Shown here: piece by piece, positions 63,585 through 64,000 of the stretch | Numbering within the stretch: the stretch's first letter is position 1 | Layout: every line of letters begins with the position of its first letter | The notes under the pieces: model-generated | Databases searched by the model: none | The model's input: only the letters and a program-made list of their open reading frames with translations | Told to the model about the DNA's origin: nothing | Made by a program: the position numbers and the translations under genes | DNA from: Podarcis raffonei | Lineage: Eukaryota > Chordata > Lepidosauria > Squamata > Lacertidae | NCBI RefSeq assembly: GCF_027172205.1 | Contig: NC_070614.1 | Coordinates: 45,642,501-45,706,500, forward strand | Direction of reading: 5' to 3' | DNA: 64,000 nt

Positions 63585-63934
63585 AAGGGATGCGGGTGGC
63601 ACTGTGGGTTAAACCACAGAGCCCAGGGCTTGCCGATCAGAAGGTCGGCAGTTTGAATCCCTGTGACGGGGTGAGCTCCCGTTGCTCGGTCCCTGCTCCT
63701 GCCAACCTAGCAGTTCAAAAGCACGTGAAAGTGCAAGTAGATAAATAGGTACCGCTCTGGCAGGAAGGTAAACGGCTTTTCTGTGTGCTGCTCTGGTTCA
63801 CCAGAAGTGGCTTAGTCATGCTGGCCACATGACCCGGAAGCTGTAAACTGGCTCCCTCGGCCAATGGAGCGAGATGAGCGCTGCAACCGCAGAGTCGGCC
63901 ACGACTGGACCTAATGGCCAGGGATACCTTTACC
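63585..63934 (+). mobile_element. Sauria SINE, plus strand, young-looking
   Basis: 350 bp: tRNA-like head ('gggatgcgggtggcactgtg', B box GTTTGAATCCC), body with 'gcaagtagataaataggtac' and tail 'gggatacctttacc'. A perfect 14-bp duplication, taggacctcctaca, lies at 63571-63584 and 63935-63948. Confidence 0.95.
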
Positions 63935-64000
63935 TAGGACCTCCTACACGAGCAATATCATTTCCCTAGAATCTGGGGGACTGGCAGTGTTACTAGCCTC

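Overview
The window looks like squamate reptile (probably lizard) genomic DNA. The clearest lineage markers are tRNA-derived Sauria SINEs, a BovB/RTE LINE, CR1, L2-like and L1 LINEs, many short hAT-like and Tigger-like DNA transposons, and a Penelope-like element. Coding density is low: seven olfactory receptor (OR) coding exons plus one T-cell-receptor variable (V) gene. No rRNA, tRNA gene, CRISPR array or bacterial-type operon is visible.

Layout. 1-7.4 kb: LINE fragments (L2-like, R4-like, BovB) and two TIR elements. 7.4-23.2 kb: three family-4 OR genes, the first (7468-8406, +) very close to mammalian OR4E2, then two related genes on the minus strand (14487-15434, 22196-23161). 23-33.8 kb: a transposon-rich stretch with nested L1, hAT and SINE insertions. 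33.84-35.23 kb: a split TCR V gene with leader exon, phase-1 intron, V exon and a correctly spaced heptamer-23-nonamer recombination signal. 37.46-38.92 kb: a palindromic Penelope-like insertion with GIY-YIG coding sequence and a hammerhead-like motif in each arm. 41-62.3 kb: four plus-strand family-10 ORs in the order 10D-like, 10G-like, 10D-like, 10G-like. The rest is repeats to the end.

Interpretation. In human 14q11.2, OR10G2/OR10G3 and OR4E1/OR4E2 sit among the first TRAV segments. Here a V gene lies between OR4E-like and OR10-like genes, so the window is best read as the squamate counterpart of the OR/TRA border. The V gene's framework also has TRBV-like features (HDTMYWYKQ), so its chain assignment stays open. 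The ORs are odorant GPCRs expected on the cilia of olfactory neurons; the V gene would be used by V(D)J recombination in T cells. They share a neighbourhood rather than a pathway.

Confidence. OR calls and the V/RSS call are strong because motifs, frames and splice sites agree. Transposon families are named from remembered consensus features, without a library search. Where both target-site duplications (TSDs) could be read, the boundaries are good to the base; otherwise they are approximate.
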